A DNA stretch of 64,000 nt, from NCBI RefSeq assembly GCF_018343665.1, contig NZ_JAGYPM010000001.1, positions 1,232,607-1,296,606 on the forward strand, given 5' to 3'. The translations under genes and the position numbers were made by a program. The stretch comes from Cytobacillus citreus (GTDB taxonomy: Bacteria > Bacillota > Bacilli > Bacillales > Cytobacillaceae). This document shows positions 34,555 to 43,906 of the stretch, one piece after another. The notes beneath the pieces are model-generated. The model was not told where the DNA came from, did not search any database, and saw nothing but the letters and a program-made list of their open reading frames with translations. Numbering within the stretch: position 1 is the first letter of the stretch; each line of letters opens with the position of its first letter.

Positions 34555-35739
34555 TCAGCTTTGTACATTTTCTAAAATAATGGCAATGCCTTGTCCGCCG
34601 CCAATACAAAGCGCGGCTAATCCATATTTAACGTTTCTTTTCCTCATTTCAAGTGCTAAAGAATAGGTGATTCTAGCACCGCTTGCGCCTACAGGATGTC
34701 CTAATGCAACAGCCCCTCCGTTCACATTCACCTTTTCCTTATCGACACCTAACTCTTTCATTACAGCAATAGATTGTGAAGCAAATGCCTCATTAAATTC
34801 GAACAAGCCAATATCCTCTAAGCTTAAACCAGCCTTTTGTAATGCTTTTTTGCTTGCTGGTACGGGGCCAATCCCCATAATGCTCGGGTCAACTCCTGCT
34901 ACGCCCCATGTTACAATTTTCGCTAGCGGCTTTAAGTTATGTTCACTCACATACTCCTCAGATGCGACTAACACAGCAGCTGCACCATCATTAATGCCGC
35001 TCGCGTTCCCTGGTGTAACAGTCCCATCCTTTTTAAAAGCGGGCTTCAATTTTGCTAAACCTTCTACAGATGTACCTTCACGAATATGCTCATCCGTATC
35101 AAAAATGACTTCCTTACCTTTTCTGCCTTTTAACTTAACCGGAACAATTTCCTCTGCAAAGCGGCCGCTATCTCTTGCTGCAATGGCCTTTTCATGTGAT
35201 TCCACAGAAAACTGATCCTGCTCTTCTCGGGAAATTGAATATTTTTCAGCTAAGTTTTCAGCTGTCATTCCCATTCCACAGCCAACGTAGTTATCTGTTA
35301 ATGTTTCCCATAACATATCATCAACTTTTGGTGCTTTATTTGGTGAGCCGAAGCGCGTGCCTCTTAATACATGCGGCGATAAGCTCATATTTTCGGTTCC
35401 TCCAGCGACAACTACTTTTGCATCCCCAGAAGCAATGGACTGTGCGGCAGATACGATAGACTGCATGCCTGAACCGCATAATCTATTAAGTGTAAGAGCA
35501 GATGATGACTCTGCCATGCCGCTTTTTAAACCGATATGTCTGGCTAAATAAGCAGAGCTGCTGCTTGTATGAATAATATTTCCAAATATGATTTCATCTA
35601 CATGAGAAGCTTGAATTCCGCTTCTTTTCAATGCCTCTTCCGTTGCTACTACACCTAAATCGATATCGTTCACATCTTTTAATGCCCCGCCAAAAGTACC
35701 AAAGGCTGTTCTTGCTCCGTTAACAATATAAGTTGCCAT
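34555..35739 (-). CDS. Acetyl-CoA acetyltransferase (thiolase)
   Basis: 394-aa thiolase. Nucleophilic C88 in LNRLCGSGMQS, the His of NGGAVALGHPVGASGAR and the second catalytic Cys in AALCIGGGQG are present. It cleaves acetoacetyl-CoA into two acetyl-CoA in this operon, downstream of the CoA-transferase. Start at the ATG at 35739 with GAGGA upstream; an upstream extension lacks support. Length is that of acetoacetyl-CoA-type thiolases such as MmgA/YhfS. Confidence 0.87.
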   Translation of the reverse strand: MATYIVNGARTAFGTFGGALKDVNDIDLGVVATEEALKRSGIQASHVDEIIFGNIIHTSSSSAYLARHIGLKSGMAESSSALTLNRLCGSGMQSIVSAAQSIASGDAKVVVAGGTENMSLSPHVLRGTRFGSPNKAPKVDDMLWETLTDNYVGCGMGMTAENLAEKYSISREEQDQFSVESHEKAIAARDSGRFAEEIVPVKLKGRKGKEVIFDTDEHIREGTSVEGLAKLKPAFKKDGTVTPGNASGINDGAAAVLVASEEYVSEHNLKPLAKIVTWGVAGVDPSIMGIGPVPASKKALQKAGLSLEDIGLFEFNEAFASQSIAVMKELGVDKEKVNVNGGAVALGHPVGASGARITYSLALEMRKRNVKYGLAALCIGGGQGIAIILENVQS

Positions 35740-35761
35740 TCTTTTTCCTCCTCTTTTTTTA

Positions 35762-36517
35762 TTACATGCCGCCTGCGACTTTAATATGTTCTCCTGTAAT
35801 ACCGCCTGCTGCATCTGATGCTAAATATGCGACGCCAGAAGCAACCTCTTCTGGTTCGATAAAACGATTCATCGCTTGCCTTGGATACATAATAGCCTCA
35901 AGCGCTTCTTTATCCGTCATTCCTTTATCTGTTAAGCTATCAAGCTGCTTAACTAGCAATTCTGTTTTCACTGGACCTGGTAAAATCGAGTTAGCCGTTA
36001 TTTTATATGGCGCTCCCTCTAAAGCAGTTACACCCGTTACGCCTATCACGCCATGCTTAGCAGCAACATAGGCGACTTTTTCCTGTGTGGCCATCTTCCC
36101 ATGGACAGATGAAATATTCACAATCCTGCCGTATTCTTCTTTCTTCATATGCGGAAAAACATGCTTCGTCATTAGGAATACACCTGTCAGCATGACATCA
36201 ATAAGCAAGTTCCATTTTTCTAAAGGGAATGACTCTAATGGTGCACGATATTGAAGTCCGGCATTATTAACTAAAACCTCAATCGATCCCCTCTCCTTCA
36301 TAATGTCTGCAATGGCTGATTGAATAACAGATTCATCCGTAACATCCAAATATATTCCTTTTGCATTTGCTCCCAGCGCATACGCGGTCTCCTCTGCAGC
36401 CCCTTTATTAAGATCAGCTACATAAACAAAGTCATTTTGTTTAATAAATTCTTTTGCAATTGCTTTACCCAAACCGCCTGCTGCACCTGTCACAATAACT
36501 GTTCTTTGCTTGTGCAT
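35762..36517 (-). CDS. 3-hydroxybutyrate dehydrogenase-like SDR
   Basis: 251-aa short-chain dehydrogenase with cofactor motif VTGAAGGLGKA, NNAGLQYRAPLE and catalytic Ser/Tyr/Lys in NISSVHGK and YVAAKHG. The NNAGLQ..AP.E and HGK segments are characteristic of D-3-hydroxybutyrate dehydrogenases. Starts at the ATG at 36517 with GGAGGGCA upstream. It should produce acetoacetate for the CoA-transferase encoded just before it. Confidence 0.83.
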   Translation of the reverse strand: MHKQRTVIVTGAAGGLGKAIAKEFIKQNDFVYVADLNKGAAEETAYALGANAKGIYLDVTDESVIQSAIADIMKERGSIEVLVNNAGLQYRAPLESFPLEKWNLLIDVMLTGVFLMTKHVFPHMKKEEYGRIVNISSVHGKMATQEKVAYVAAKHGVIGVTGVTALEGAPYKITANSILPGPVKTELLVKQLDSLTDKGMTDKEALEAIMYPRQAMNRFIEPEEVASGVAYLASDAAGGITGEHIKVAGGM

Positions 36518-36534
36518 CTGTTGCCCTCCATTCT

Positions 36535-37203
36535 TCACTTATTACTTACAAGTGTTAAATCATTCAAATACTCTAAATCAAAACCAACTTTTTCACTTAA
36601 TTCTTCTATTGAAATATCTTCCATCATTTCTACGACTTTTACGCCTTCATCCGTAAATTTAAAAACAGCGTAATCGGAAACGAATAGGTCTACTTTTCGA
36701 ATCCCGCTAGTTTTATATGATAATTCCTGGACTAATTTAGACGCTCCATCCTTTGCAAACAGAGTAGCTGCGACAATAACCTTTTTTGCTCCTGTCACCA
36801 AATCCATCGCTCCACCAACACCTAAAATCGGCTGATTAGGAACGGCCCAGTTGGCAATTTCACCATGAACATCCACCTGAAGTGTGCCTAAAACCGCTAC
36901 GTCAATATGACCCCCTCTAATCAAAGCAAAAGAATCAGCACTATTAAAAAATGATGCGCCTTTTAAATAGGTAACCGGTTCTTTTCCTGCATTTATTAGA
37001 TCAATATCTACATTTTCCTCTGCGGGAGAAGGTCCCATACCTAACAACCCATTCTCAGATTGTAAATAAACCTCCTTATTACCTAAATAGGAAGCAACCA
37101 AAGTAGGAATTCCAACTCCTAAGTTAACAATCTGTCCATCTTCTAATTCTTCAGCAATTCTCTTAGCAATAATATGTCTTTTATCTTGACTCAACATATT
37201 CAC
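36535..37203 (-). CDS. scoB: 3-oxoacid CoA-transferase subunit B
   Basis: 222-aa beta subunit with catalytic Glu E50 in LQSENGLLGMGP and the IVNLGVGIPTLVASYL N-terminus. With subunit A it transfers CoA from succinyl-CoA (or acetyl-CoA) to acetoacetate. Its start lies 23 bp inside the subunit A gene, indicating coupling. ScoB of B. subtilis is the closest named homologue by pattern. Confidence 0.87.
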   Translation of the reverse strand: MNMLSQDKRHIIAKRIAEELEDGQIVNLGVGIPTLVASYLGNKEVYLQSENGLLGMGPSPAEENVDIDLINAGKEPVTYLKGASFFNSADSFALIRGGHIDVAVLGTLQVDVHGEIANWAVPNQPILGVGGAMDLVTGAKKVIVAATLFAKDGASKLVQELSYKTSGIRKVDLFVSDYAVFKFTDEGVKVVEMMEDISIEELSEKVGFDLEYLNDLTLVSNK

Positions 37204-37867
37204 TCCCTATCTTTGAATATTTGCTTTGGATGACATAATCCACATATGCATAAGGCGTCACAACAAATTCTGGATCCAGCACACCAACTTCAACAATTTC
37301 ATCAACCTCTGCAATGACTATTTTTCCAGCTGTAGCCATCATAGGGTTAAAGTTTCTAGCTGTCGTATGGTACACTAAATTTCCCATTCGATCTGCTTTA
37401 GCCGCCTTTATAATGGCGACATCACCTTTAATAGCTTTTTCAAAAATGTATCTCTCTCCATCTATTTCTCTTTCCTCTTTGCCCTTGCTTAATTCAGTAC
37501 CAACAGCAGTTCTTGTGTAAAAACCTCCAATACCGGCACCGCCGCAGCGAACTGCTTCAGCTAATGTACCTTGAGGCAGCAAATCGATTTCCAGCTCGCC
37601 TTTAGACCAAGCTATAACTGCTTCTTTATTAATGGAAAAAAAGGAGCCGATTGCTTTTTTGATTTTTCCCTGCATAAATAATTTATGCAATCCTTGTCCA
37701 AGATCCCCTAAATTATTACTAACAATCGTTAAATCACGAATATCTGTTTCCAATAGTTCATCAATGATCGTCAAAGGTGTACCTGATAAGCCAAAGCCTC
37801 CTGTTAAAATTACATCACCACTCTTGAAATACTTTCTTAATTCACTAGACTCAATGACTTTATCCAT
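37181..37867 (-). CDS. scoA: 3-oxoacid CoA-transferase subunit A
   Basis: 228-aa alpha subunit with the CoA-binding pattern GDVILTGGFGLSGTP and DLTIVSNNLGDLGQGL. First gene of the operon scoA-scoB-hbd-thiolase-MFS. Transcription starts in the spacer shared with the divergent TetR gene, where two operator-like palindromes lie. GGAGGGA precedes the ATG. Confidence 0.87.
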   Translation of the reverse strand: MDKVIESSELRKYFKSGDVILTGGFGLSGTPLTIIDELLETDIRDLTIVSNNLGDLGQGLHKLFMQGKIKKAIGSFFSINKEAVIAWSKGELEIDLLPQGTLAEAVRCGGAGIGGFYTRTAVGTELSKGKEEREIDGERYIFEKAIKGDVAIIKAAKADRMGNLVYHTTARNFNPMMATAGKIVIAEVDEIVEVGVLDPEFVVTPYAYVDYVIQSKYSKIGSEYVESR

Positions 37868-37980
37868 AATTTCCCTCCGGTTCTTTATAAAGCGCTTTCT
37901 TTTTTGTTAAAATAAAATAAGAAATCGTTGTAATAGTTGAAATCTAAGGTAGACTTGAAAAGAATACCAACCTATCAACT

Positions 37981-38014
37981 AGACTACAGTCTGTTTTTAA
38001 TTAGACCATAGTCT
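37981..38014. promoter_or_regulatory. Two TetR-type operator palindromes
   Basis: AGACTACAGTCT (37981-37992, perfect 5-bp arms) and AGACCATAGTCT (38003-38014) are 22 bp apart, two helical turns. They sit between scoA and the divergent tetR gene, about 50-115 bp from both starts. Probable binding sites of the TetR protein for autoregulation and operon repression. Confidence 0.68.
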
Positions 38015-38065
38015 GATTTTATAAAAAATATAAATATTCTGTCAACTATTTTTGGAGGATTTTTT

Positions 38066-38683
38066 ATGCTAGAATCAAAAAAAAAGCAGCGCCGCGGAGA
38101 AGTAACACGAGATAAAATTTTAAAAACGGCTTTAAGACTTTTTAGCGAAAAAGGTTATGACAAAGTTACAGTCGATGAAATCGTGAAAAAAACCGGCACT
38201 TCAAAAGGCTCATTTTACCAACACTTTTCGGCTAAATCGGACATATTTTTAGTGAGATTTACAGAAGTCGATAATTATTATTTAGAAGTTTTCCACTCTT
38301 TCCCGGAAGATATGGACCCATTTGAAAAACTATTTATTTTCACTCAGAAATTAATGCGTTTTCTAGAAGAAGAAATGGGTAAAGATCTTATGAAAGTCAT
38401 TTATAGTTCCTCTCTAAATTCAAAAGAACACACTTACTTTTTAAATTCAAACCGTTCACTCTTTCAAATCATCTTTACACTACTTGAAGAAGCTAAGGAC
38501 CAAGGATCCATTGGCACTGACCAATGTGTAGAAGTCATATCAACAATGGTCACACAAAGCCTAATGGGAATCATCTATCACTGGGGTATACACGACTCCG
38601 ATCAAAGTCTGGAATCATTATCAATCCCGCTGATGAAAACAATCCTTGTGGGGCTGAAAATGAAGAACAAAAAACAAGATTAG
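38066..38683 (+). CDS. TetR/AcrR family regulator
   Basis: 205-aa regulator with an N-terminal TetR helix-turn-helix (TRDKILKTALRLFSEKGYDK, VDEIVKKTGTSKGSFYQHF). The C-terminal ligand-binding domain is helical and diverged. GGAGGA precedes the ATG. It is divergent from the 3-hydroxybutyrate operon with paired palindromes between them, so it most likely controls that operon. The ligand may be an acyl-CoA or the ketone acid (inference). Confidence 0.85.
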   Translation: MLESKKKQRRGEVTRDKILKTALRLFSEKGYDKVTVDEIVKKTGTSKGSFYQHFSAKSDIFLVRFTEVDNYYLEVFHSFPEDMDPFEKLFIFTQKLMRFLEEEMGKDLMKVIYSSSLNSKEHTYFLNSNRSLFQIIFTLLEEAKDQGSIGTDQCVEVISTMVTQSLMGIIYHWGIHDSDQSLESLSIPLMKTILVGLKMKNKKQD

Positions 38684-38736
38684 ACGCCATCCGCGAACAG
38701 AACTCTGTAGAATTGGACTCATACTGGGTGCACAAT

Positions 38737-38770
38737 AAGAAGACCATTCTCATGTGAGAACGGTCTTCTT
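38737..38770. terminator. Terminator after the TetR gene
   Basis: AAGAAGACC and GGTCTTCTT arms with an inner ATTCTCAT/ATGAGAA-like pairing. About 50 bp after the tetR stop. Confidence 0.7.
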
Positions 38771-38934
38771 ATTCATCTTGCGGATATTTAAAAAAGGTCT
38801 CTGATCGTTTAGTAACTATCAAAGAGACGGCTGTTGCAATAAACATGCCTCTCTTCCTCGCCGTGCGATGGAGAGCAACTGCATCAGGATAGCGTTGGTT
38901 AGACCCCATATTGGTCATGATTAATTTGTTTTTT

Positions 38935-39105
38935 AGTTTACATAATAATATTATTGGATATTATCGATCTAATTTATTTTCCCCAAACGGTTGAATATTT
39001 CTTTTAATATTTAACATTCTTTTCTTTCCAAATTGAATCGATTTATTTTCTAGTTTCATAATAATATTATTGGATATTATCATTTTATTTTACCTTACTC
39101 CAAAC
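38935..39105. repeat. Two AT-rich tandem repeats of about 116 bp
   Basis: The 20-base core ATAATAATATTATTGGATAT occurs at 38942 and again at 39058, followed in both by TATC and by a diverged AT-rich tail with CCAAAC(A/G)GTT. Each core contains AATAATATTATT, a perfect palindrome. No gene lies in 38684-39346; the repeats might be operator-like or replication-type iterons, or mobile debris. Confidence 0.55.
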
Positions 39106-39146
39106 AGTTAAATTCCTTTTTATTTTTAGAACCTTCTTCATTCTGA

Positions 39147-39295
39147 GGTACTACCACATCGCCATCAAGTTAAGAAATTGGTTGCTCCCCAAAACGAAAA
39201 AAATGAGTTGCATTCTCATAAATAACTATAAAATAATAAAACTTTCGTTGTGAGGACACTTCAACATATTAGCTTGATGGGCATGCGGCGGAACC
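39147..39295. mobile_element. MITE-like element with 27-bp imperfect inverted ends
   Basis: The left end GGTACTACCACATCGCCATC pairs with the reverse complement of the right end, GGTTCCGCCGCATGCCCATC; about 20 of 27 bases match. The 95-bp interior is AT-rich and non-coding with a small ATGAG-CTCAT hairpin. It resembles a miniature element derived from an IS; no parent was recognised. Confidence 0.4.
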
Positions 39296-39458
39296 CGCAA
39301 ACCATTCAAAAGAAAATATGTGCAAAAAACTACATTCTATGTAGAATGATACTATGTCAAGAAAATAGACACAGATTTTCTACCGCGCTATCGCTTGGTG
39401 GCCTGCACAAAAAAGTTTAAAAGAAAACCATTTTTAAACTTTTTTGTGCAGGAAAATT

Positions 39459-40286
39459 TTATGCCACTGTTTGAACATACATTTTCTCAAATTCATTAGG
39501 TGTGTGATAGTCAAGAGTTGAATGAATTCGCTTTGAATTATAGAAGAATTCGATATATTCAAAGATCGATTTTCTGGCTTCATTTCTTGTTCTGTATCTA
39601 GTTTGATAAACGAGTTCACGTTTAAGAATACCGTGAAAGGACTCGATACAAGCGTTGTCGTAACAGTTTCCTTTGCGGCTCATGCTGCCAATCATCTGAT
39701 ATTGTTTTAATAGTTTCTGATATTCAGTTGATGCATACTGGACGCCACGATCGGAGTGATGAATAAGCCCATTACCAGGCTTCTGGCGATGGTACGCCAT
39801 TTTTAAAGCATTCATCACTAGCTCCTTTGTCATCGTTTTATCCATAGACCATCCGACAATTTTGCGGGAATACAAATCCATGACACTTGCCAAATAAAGC
39901 CACCCCTCATTTGTCGGGATGTACGTAATATCTGTAACCCACGACTGGTTGGGCTTGTCCGCCTTAAATTGTCTATTTAACACATTTTCACTTATTGGAT
40001 GATGGTGCTTGGAATTGGTCGTAGCTTTATATTTTTTGGTTGTGCAAGATTTCCAATTATTCTTTGTCATGATGCGTGAAACTGTACGCTGGCTTACTTT
40101 TATTCCTCGCTTGTTTAGCATTTTTGTAATTTTTATGCTTCCATAGCGTTGCTTGAATTCAATGTGAGTTTTCAAGACCTGTTGAGACAGTTCCTCATGC
40201 TTTTTCTGTCGGCTACTCTTTGGTCGTTTTATCCATTTGAAATAGCCGCTTTTAGAAACTCCCAGGACTTTGCACATCTTCTCCAC
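39459..40286 (-). CDS. IS3-family transposase OrfB
   Basis: 275-aa integrase-type catalytic subunit. HTH_21-like N-terminus (GYFKWIKRPKSSRQKKHEEL) and rve core with D in QSWVTDITYIP, D in LIHHSDRGVQYAS and E in DNACIESFHGILK. Normally expressed as the OrfAB fusion by frameshifting. The open frame extends upstream of this GTG/ATG-type start to the slippery site. Identical, over the visible part, to the copy at 62957-63784. Confidence 0.9.
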   Translation of the reverse strand: MEKMCKVLGVSKSGYFKWIKRPKSSRQKKHEELSQQVLKTHIEFKQRYGSIKITKMLNKRGIKVSQRTVSRIMTKNNWKSCTTKKYKATTNSKHHHPISENVLNRQFKADKPNQSWVTDITYIPTNEGWLYLASVMDLYSRKIVGWSMDKTMTKELVMNALKMAYHRQKPGNGLIHHSDRGVQYASTEYQKLLKQYQMIGSMSRKGNCYDNACIESFHGILKRELVYQTRYRTRNEARKSIFEYIEFFYNSKRIHSTLDYHTPNEFEKMYVQTVA

Positions 40287-40324
40287 TCGGTATTGGGAGT
40301 GATGATGATGAATAAAATCATACT

Positions 40325-40618
40325 TTACCGAGGGCTTTTCGCGAAGTAGTGCATCGCCTTTTTTAAAATTTCGTTTTCCTCCTCCAGATCACGCAATTGT
40401 TTTTGTAATGCTTTTAGTTCGGCTTCTGGAGATGAAAATGTTTGTACAGCCTTTACCTCGGGCTGTTCACCATATTTCTTGACCCATCCATGTAAAGTAT
40501 TTGTATTGATTCCAGTTTCTCTCGCCACTTGTGCGACTGGTTTATTGTTCTCAAGAATATACTTCACTGTTTCTTTTTTGAATGTTTCATCATAACGTTT
40601 ACCAGTACCTTTGGTCAT
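40325..40618 (-). CDS. IS3-family transposase OrfA
   Basis: 97-aa DNA-binding subunit: helix-turn-helix PVAQVARETGINTNTLHGWV and a C-terminal coiled coil LKALQKQLRDLEEENEI. The A6G run at its 3' end lies in KKA codons. Intact, and within an intact element, so the IS may still be active. Confidence 0.9.
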   Translation of the reverse strand: MTKGTGKRYDETFKKETVKYILENNKPVAQVARETGINTNTLHGWVKKYGEQPEVKAVQTFSSPEAELKALQKQLRDLEEENEILKKAMHYFAKSPR

Positions 40619-40700
40619 GTAGACACCCCATTATTGTTGTTTATTTTATTATAACAATCTGTGTCTACTTTTTAGTCTAGCATCAAACTTATTTCGATTA

Positions 40701-40755
40701 AAGTTGGTAACTCAAATATTTACATTAAGTTTATTTAATAGCATAAGTTGGTAAC
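40701..40755 (+). repeat. Direct repeats AAGTTGGTAAC downstream of tnsD
   Basis: AAGTTGGTAAC occurs at 40701 and 40745, 44 bp apart, in the AT-rich space between the IS3 end and the tnsD stop. Tn7-type ends carry several TnsB-binding repeats, so this may be a transposon end relic. With only two copies this remains tentative. Confidence 0.3.
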
Positions 40756-40819
40756 CATAACTTATATTATTCTTTTTAGATACAGAAACTGTATATACGA
40801 ATGATTTTTTAATAAGACA

Positions 40820-42643
40820 TTAACTAACATTATTAATTTTTTTTAATATTTCTTCCTTCAATCGATTATAAGCTTCCGTCTTTAATCCTGCTTTTTTTGC
40901 AACTTTCCATGCTTTTAATATCTCATTACTTCTCACTAATTCTGCGATACTTAAATCAATTCTACGAATTTGAAATTGTTCTATATTCTCTACAACTTTT
41001 TCTAATTCTTTTTCCGTTTTTGGTAATTTATCTAGCTGGTTTTCTATTAAAGACAAAGCCCCTATTTGCCTTCCTATTTCCGTTTTAGATATCCTTACTC
41101 GTTTTATTGGTTTCAACTTATTCACTATGTCTCTTACCTTTTCTGCTATTTCCTCATCTCTTTGTACCCAGTTGACACGATTATTACTATAAGAATTACC
41201 TTTATTAATTGGTCTAGTTTGCATTAACCAATCTCTATCATGTTTATATAGCCAGTTGTACACTGTCTTTCTTTGTTGAGATGTATCTTCCCCTTTTAAG
41301 GACAACCATTCATTTCTCTTTACTTTTATTTGTTGTAATTTGTTAGGTTTTTGACTATTTTCATTGGTCACCTGAGATGAAACATTAACCTTTCGCTTGA
41401 CAGTTTGTGGGTCCACACCTAATTGTCTTGCTTTCTCTCTTAAGGACAGATTTTTATTGTCCCATAACTCACAAAGTTTAGTCTCCCAAACACTACCGAA
41501 ATTCTTGATTCTCCCAATTTTCATTTGATCTATTTCAGAACTATCTGGACCTCTACGTGAGTAAACAAATCCACAGCTGCAAGTAAAAGTTCCAACAGGT
41601 TTACCAGTATTATGGCATCTTGTTATTTCACATAAAGGAATTACTTTTTCCCCGAAATGCTCTGCTGTTTTATTTAAACAAGGCCATGGGCCATTACCAA
41701 ATGGGTGAGGAATTGAAATCATTAAATTACTTCCTTTAATTGTAGAATCTATTTTCATACCAAAGAAAATATGTAATAAAATATGTTTAAGAGGATGAAT
41801 TACATCTCCAGAATTTCGTAATACCTTATGTAACCATGTTTCATGATTATCTCTTTCCACTTGACTTCCTATCGAAGCTAATAAATCATTCCTAAAATAG
41901 TTGTTAAAACTAGAGATAAGATTATTAAACTTAATTCTTCCTTTAGCCGACAACATATTTAATTTTTGTAACTCATATAAATAGCTATATCTGATATGTT
42001 CTAATTTTACAGACCTTTTAGGTTTCATATTTAAGAGTTCTCCGCAATAAGCAAACTCAAATGGTTTTCAACAAATCCCCCCATAAAACTTACATCTTCC
42101 AAGATTGTATCTAAAGGAATAAATTCATGCTTATTTCTTCTTTGAGCATAAAGAACATTGGATTCCCAGAGCTGATTTTTATGCTTGTAACATACAGTTA
42201 CCCCAGGTAGTTGATGTACACGATGCCAATAGGCTAAACCATACTGATATCGATCATTTCTGGCACAAGATATACAGTACTTTAAGTATCGATGAGACTT
42301 AACACTATTAGCTGTTAAGCCTAGTTTCATATGAACCGAGCTGCCTTTATTAAAGTACATTTCAAATAGAATATTTTCTAAACGCTCCTGAGGAATAAAA
42401 TGGCTATAGTATAGCAGTAAAGTGTGTTTTTGAACTAGTTTTTCTTTACTAATAGCATTGCCAGGGATACGTTTACTTAATATATCAAGATGACATGGTA
42501 GATCAGTTACAGAACACACCGACTTCACACTCGAATAAATCTCTCATGGTTTTTTTAAAATTTTCATTACCTGAATAAGTATGATATCTAGCAAATGCAC
42601 TATACAGCAATTCGTCTGGATAAAGAGGGGGGAAAAAATGCAT
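40820..42643 (-). pseudogene. tnsD: TnsD/TniQ target selector, two frameshifts
   Basis: Three consecutive frames make up one TnsD-like protein of about 610 aa. The first (from ATG 42643) gives HFFPPLYPDELLYSAFARYH. The second (to 42031) gives SVTDLPCHLDIL and the CCCH zinc finger region CISCARN and VCYKHKNQLW. The third (42028-40820) gives QVERDNHETWLHKVLR, CHNTGKPVGTFTCSCGF and HTH LREKARQLGVDPQTVKRKV. Frame changes fall near 42530 and 42032. TnsD picks the chromosomal attachment site in Tn7-type elements. No tnsA, tnsB or tnsC is adjacent. Sequencing error could explain single-base shifts, but the missing partners favour decay. Confidence 0.72.
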
Positions 42644-42659
42644 ATTTTTTTAAATCTCC

Positions 42660-43020
42660 TCAAGACCTATTAATTAGAGCGATTTGAACCTCTATCCATT
42701 GTATAACCATAATCGAACACTTTTTATACGATTTAAACCTATTTTGAATTAATTTTAATGATAACGTTTTATACCTAGACTCTTTGAACCAATCAACTAC
42801 TTTTGGAAAATTTCTAACAAAATATTGATCATCTGTTTCTATACTTTGCTCAATTAATTGTATCGTCCTTGGTAAGAAGGCACTGTAGGAATAGCACCTG
42901 CTTTGAACATAACCTGGAAGCATTTTATAAATAGTACTTTTATTAATTTTTGATTCAGGGGGATTTTCCCATAAAGGAGCTACCACCTTAGAATCATTGC
43001 GGCCATTAAGCCAAGAATAG
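42660..43020 (-). pseudogene. Unidentified open fragment upstream of tnsD
   Basis: An open frame of about 120 codons encodes WLNGRNDSKVVAPLWENPPE, CYSYSAFLPRTIQLIEQSIE and VVDWFKESRYKTLSLKLIQN, then stops at 42660 just before tnsD. It enters without a convincing start (GTG at 42986 lacks a ribosome site). Position fits the 3' end of a tnsC-like or other transposition gene, but I see no Walker motif and cannot name it. Confidence 0.35.
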
Positions 43021-43078
43021 AATAAATTAAGCGGGCTAAACCCTTAACGTGGTTAAAACCGGCTATTTTGTTATATGA

Positions 43079-43218
43079 TAAAAGTTGTTTAATTTTGAAG
43101 CCGTAAATACGCATTACACCGTCCACAAATATTGACGGTGTAAAAATAATGTTGTTTAATTTTTGGTGTAATTCCTGAATCATACTTCAATGATGTAATA
43201 ATAAAGTTGTTTAATATT
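43079..43218 (+). repeat. Three AAGTTGTTTAAT-type repeats
   Basis: GTTGTTTAAT recurs near 43082, 43150 and 43206, at 56-68 bp intervals, between the tnsD-side fragment and the ABC ATPase gene. A small CACCGTC/GACGGTG hairpin lies between the first two. They may be iterated protein-binding sites of a transposon end; related in look to the repeats at 40701. Confidence 0.35.
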
Positions 43219-43251
43219 CGTTCTGTTAATATATAGAAACGATTCATCCAA

Positions 43252-43899
43252 TTATTTCACTTTCTCAAGTCTATAATTATTTATTCTATAAACTTCATCG
43301 CAGAGAAGGTTGATGTCGTCTTGATTGTGACTTGTAAGTATGATAGTTCTACCTTCTTCTCTAAACCCTTGAAGCAACTGGCGAATATTCCCAACGCTAT
43401 CTATATCAAGTGCGTTAAAAGGTTCATCTAAAATTAGAGTTTGTTGATCTTCCATAATTGCTTGAGCAATTGCAAGCTTTTGTTTCATTCCAAGAGAATA
43501 ATTTTTTACTTTTTGTTTTGCTTCTGGTTGTAATCCTACCATTTCCATTGTCTGCTTTATTTTGTCATTACTAATTTTGTTTTCAATCATTGCAAGTGCT
43601 TTTAAATTCTCAAAACCTGTTTTTCCAGCAATGTATCCAGGTCGGTCAATTATAATTCCAAAACTATTTGGAAATCGTTTATTTGTTCCTAACTCTTCCC
43701 CATCTACAATTATTTTTCCGGATTCAGGAAAAATAAATCCACATATTAACTTGAACAATACCGACTTACCAGAACCGTTGTGACCAATAATACCGTATAT
43801 TTTACCTTTTTCTACCGTAAAATTCAGATTTTCAAATATAGTTATTCCTTTAAACGACTTACTAACATGATTAATCTCTATAAACGACAAATTTTCCAC
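43252..43899 (-). CDS. ABC transporter ATPase, cluster 1
   Basis: 215-aa ATPase: Walker A GIIGHNGSGKSVLF, signature YSLGMKQKLA, Walker B TLILDEPFNALD, H-loop ILTSHNQDD. Of the CcmA/BcrA drug- or peptide-export type. Last gene of a three-gene operon with two integral membrane proteins. It is very similar over its whole length to the ATPase at 58248-58886. Probably exports, or gives immunity to, a peptide; the direction is inferred from family. Confidence 0.85.
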   Translation of the reverse strand: MENLSFIEINHVSKSFKGITIFENLNFTVEKGKIYGIIGHNGSGKSVLFKLICGFIFPESGKIIVDGEELGTNKRFPNSFGIIIDRPGYIAGKTGFENLKALAMIENKISNDKIKQTMEMVGLQPEAKQKVKNYSLGMKQKLAIAQAIMEDQQTLILDEPFNALDIDSVGNIRQLLQGFREEGRTIILTSHNQDDINLLCDEVYRINNYRLEKVK

Positions 43900-43906
43900 T
43901 TCCTTT

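Larger units (their letters stand above)
39347..40685 (-). mobile_element. IS3-family (IS150-like) insertion sequence, complete copy
   Basis: 1339 bp. Terminal inverted repeats: TGATACTATGTCAAGAAAAT at 39347 and, on the other strand from 40685, TGATGCTAGACTAAAAAGT, both continuing to TAGACACAGATT. OrfA and OrfB are intact. On the transcribed strand an AAAAAAG slippery run at 40364-40358 precedes the orfA stop and would give OrfAB by -1 frameshift. No clear target duplication is visible, which suggests recombination after insertion. A second copy starts at 62845 in the same orientation. Confidence 0.9.

Noticed and set aside
34667..35215. 182-codon plus-strand frame opposite the thiolase gene
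   Set aside because: Mirror frame of a well-supported thiolase gene; Pro/Ser-rich product without a ribosome site.
4157..42643. The tnsA fragment and tnsD as parts of one Tn7-like transposon
   Set aside because: In Tn7-type operons tnsA lies upstream of tnsD on the same strand; here tnsA is 36 kb downstream of tnsD and other systems intervene, so two relics are more likely unless a large inversion took place.
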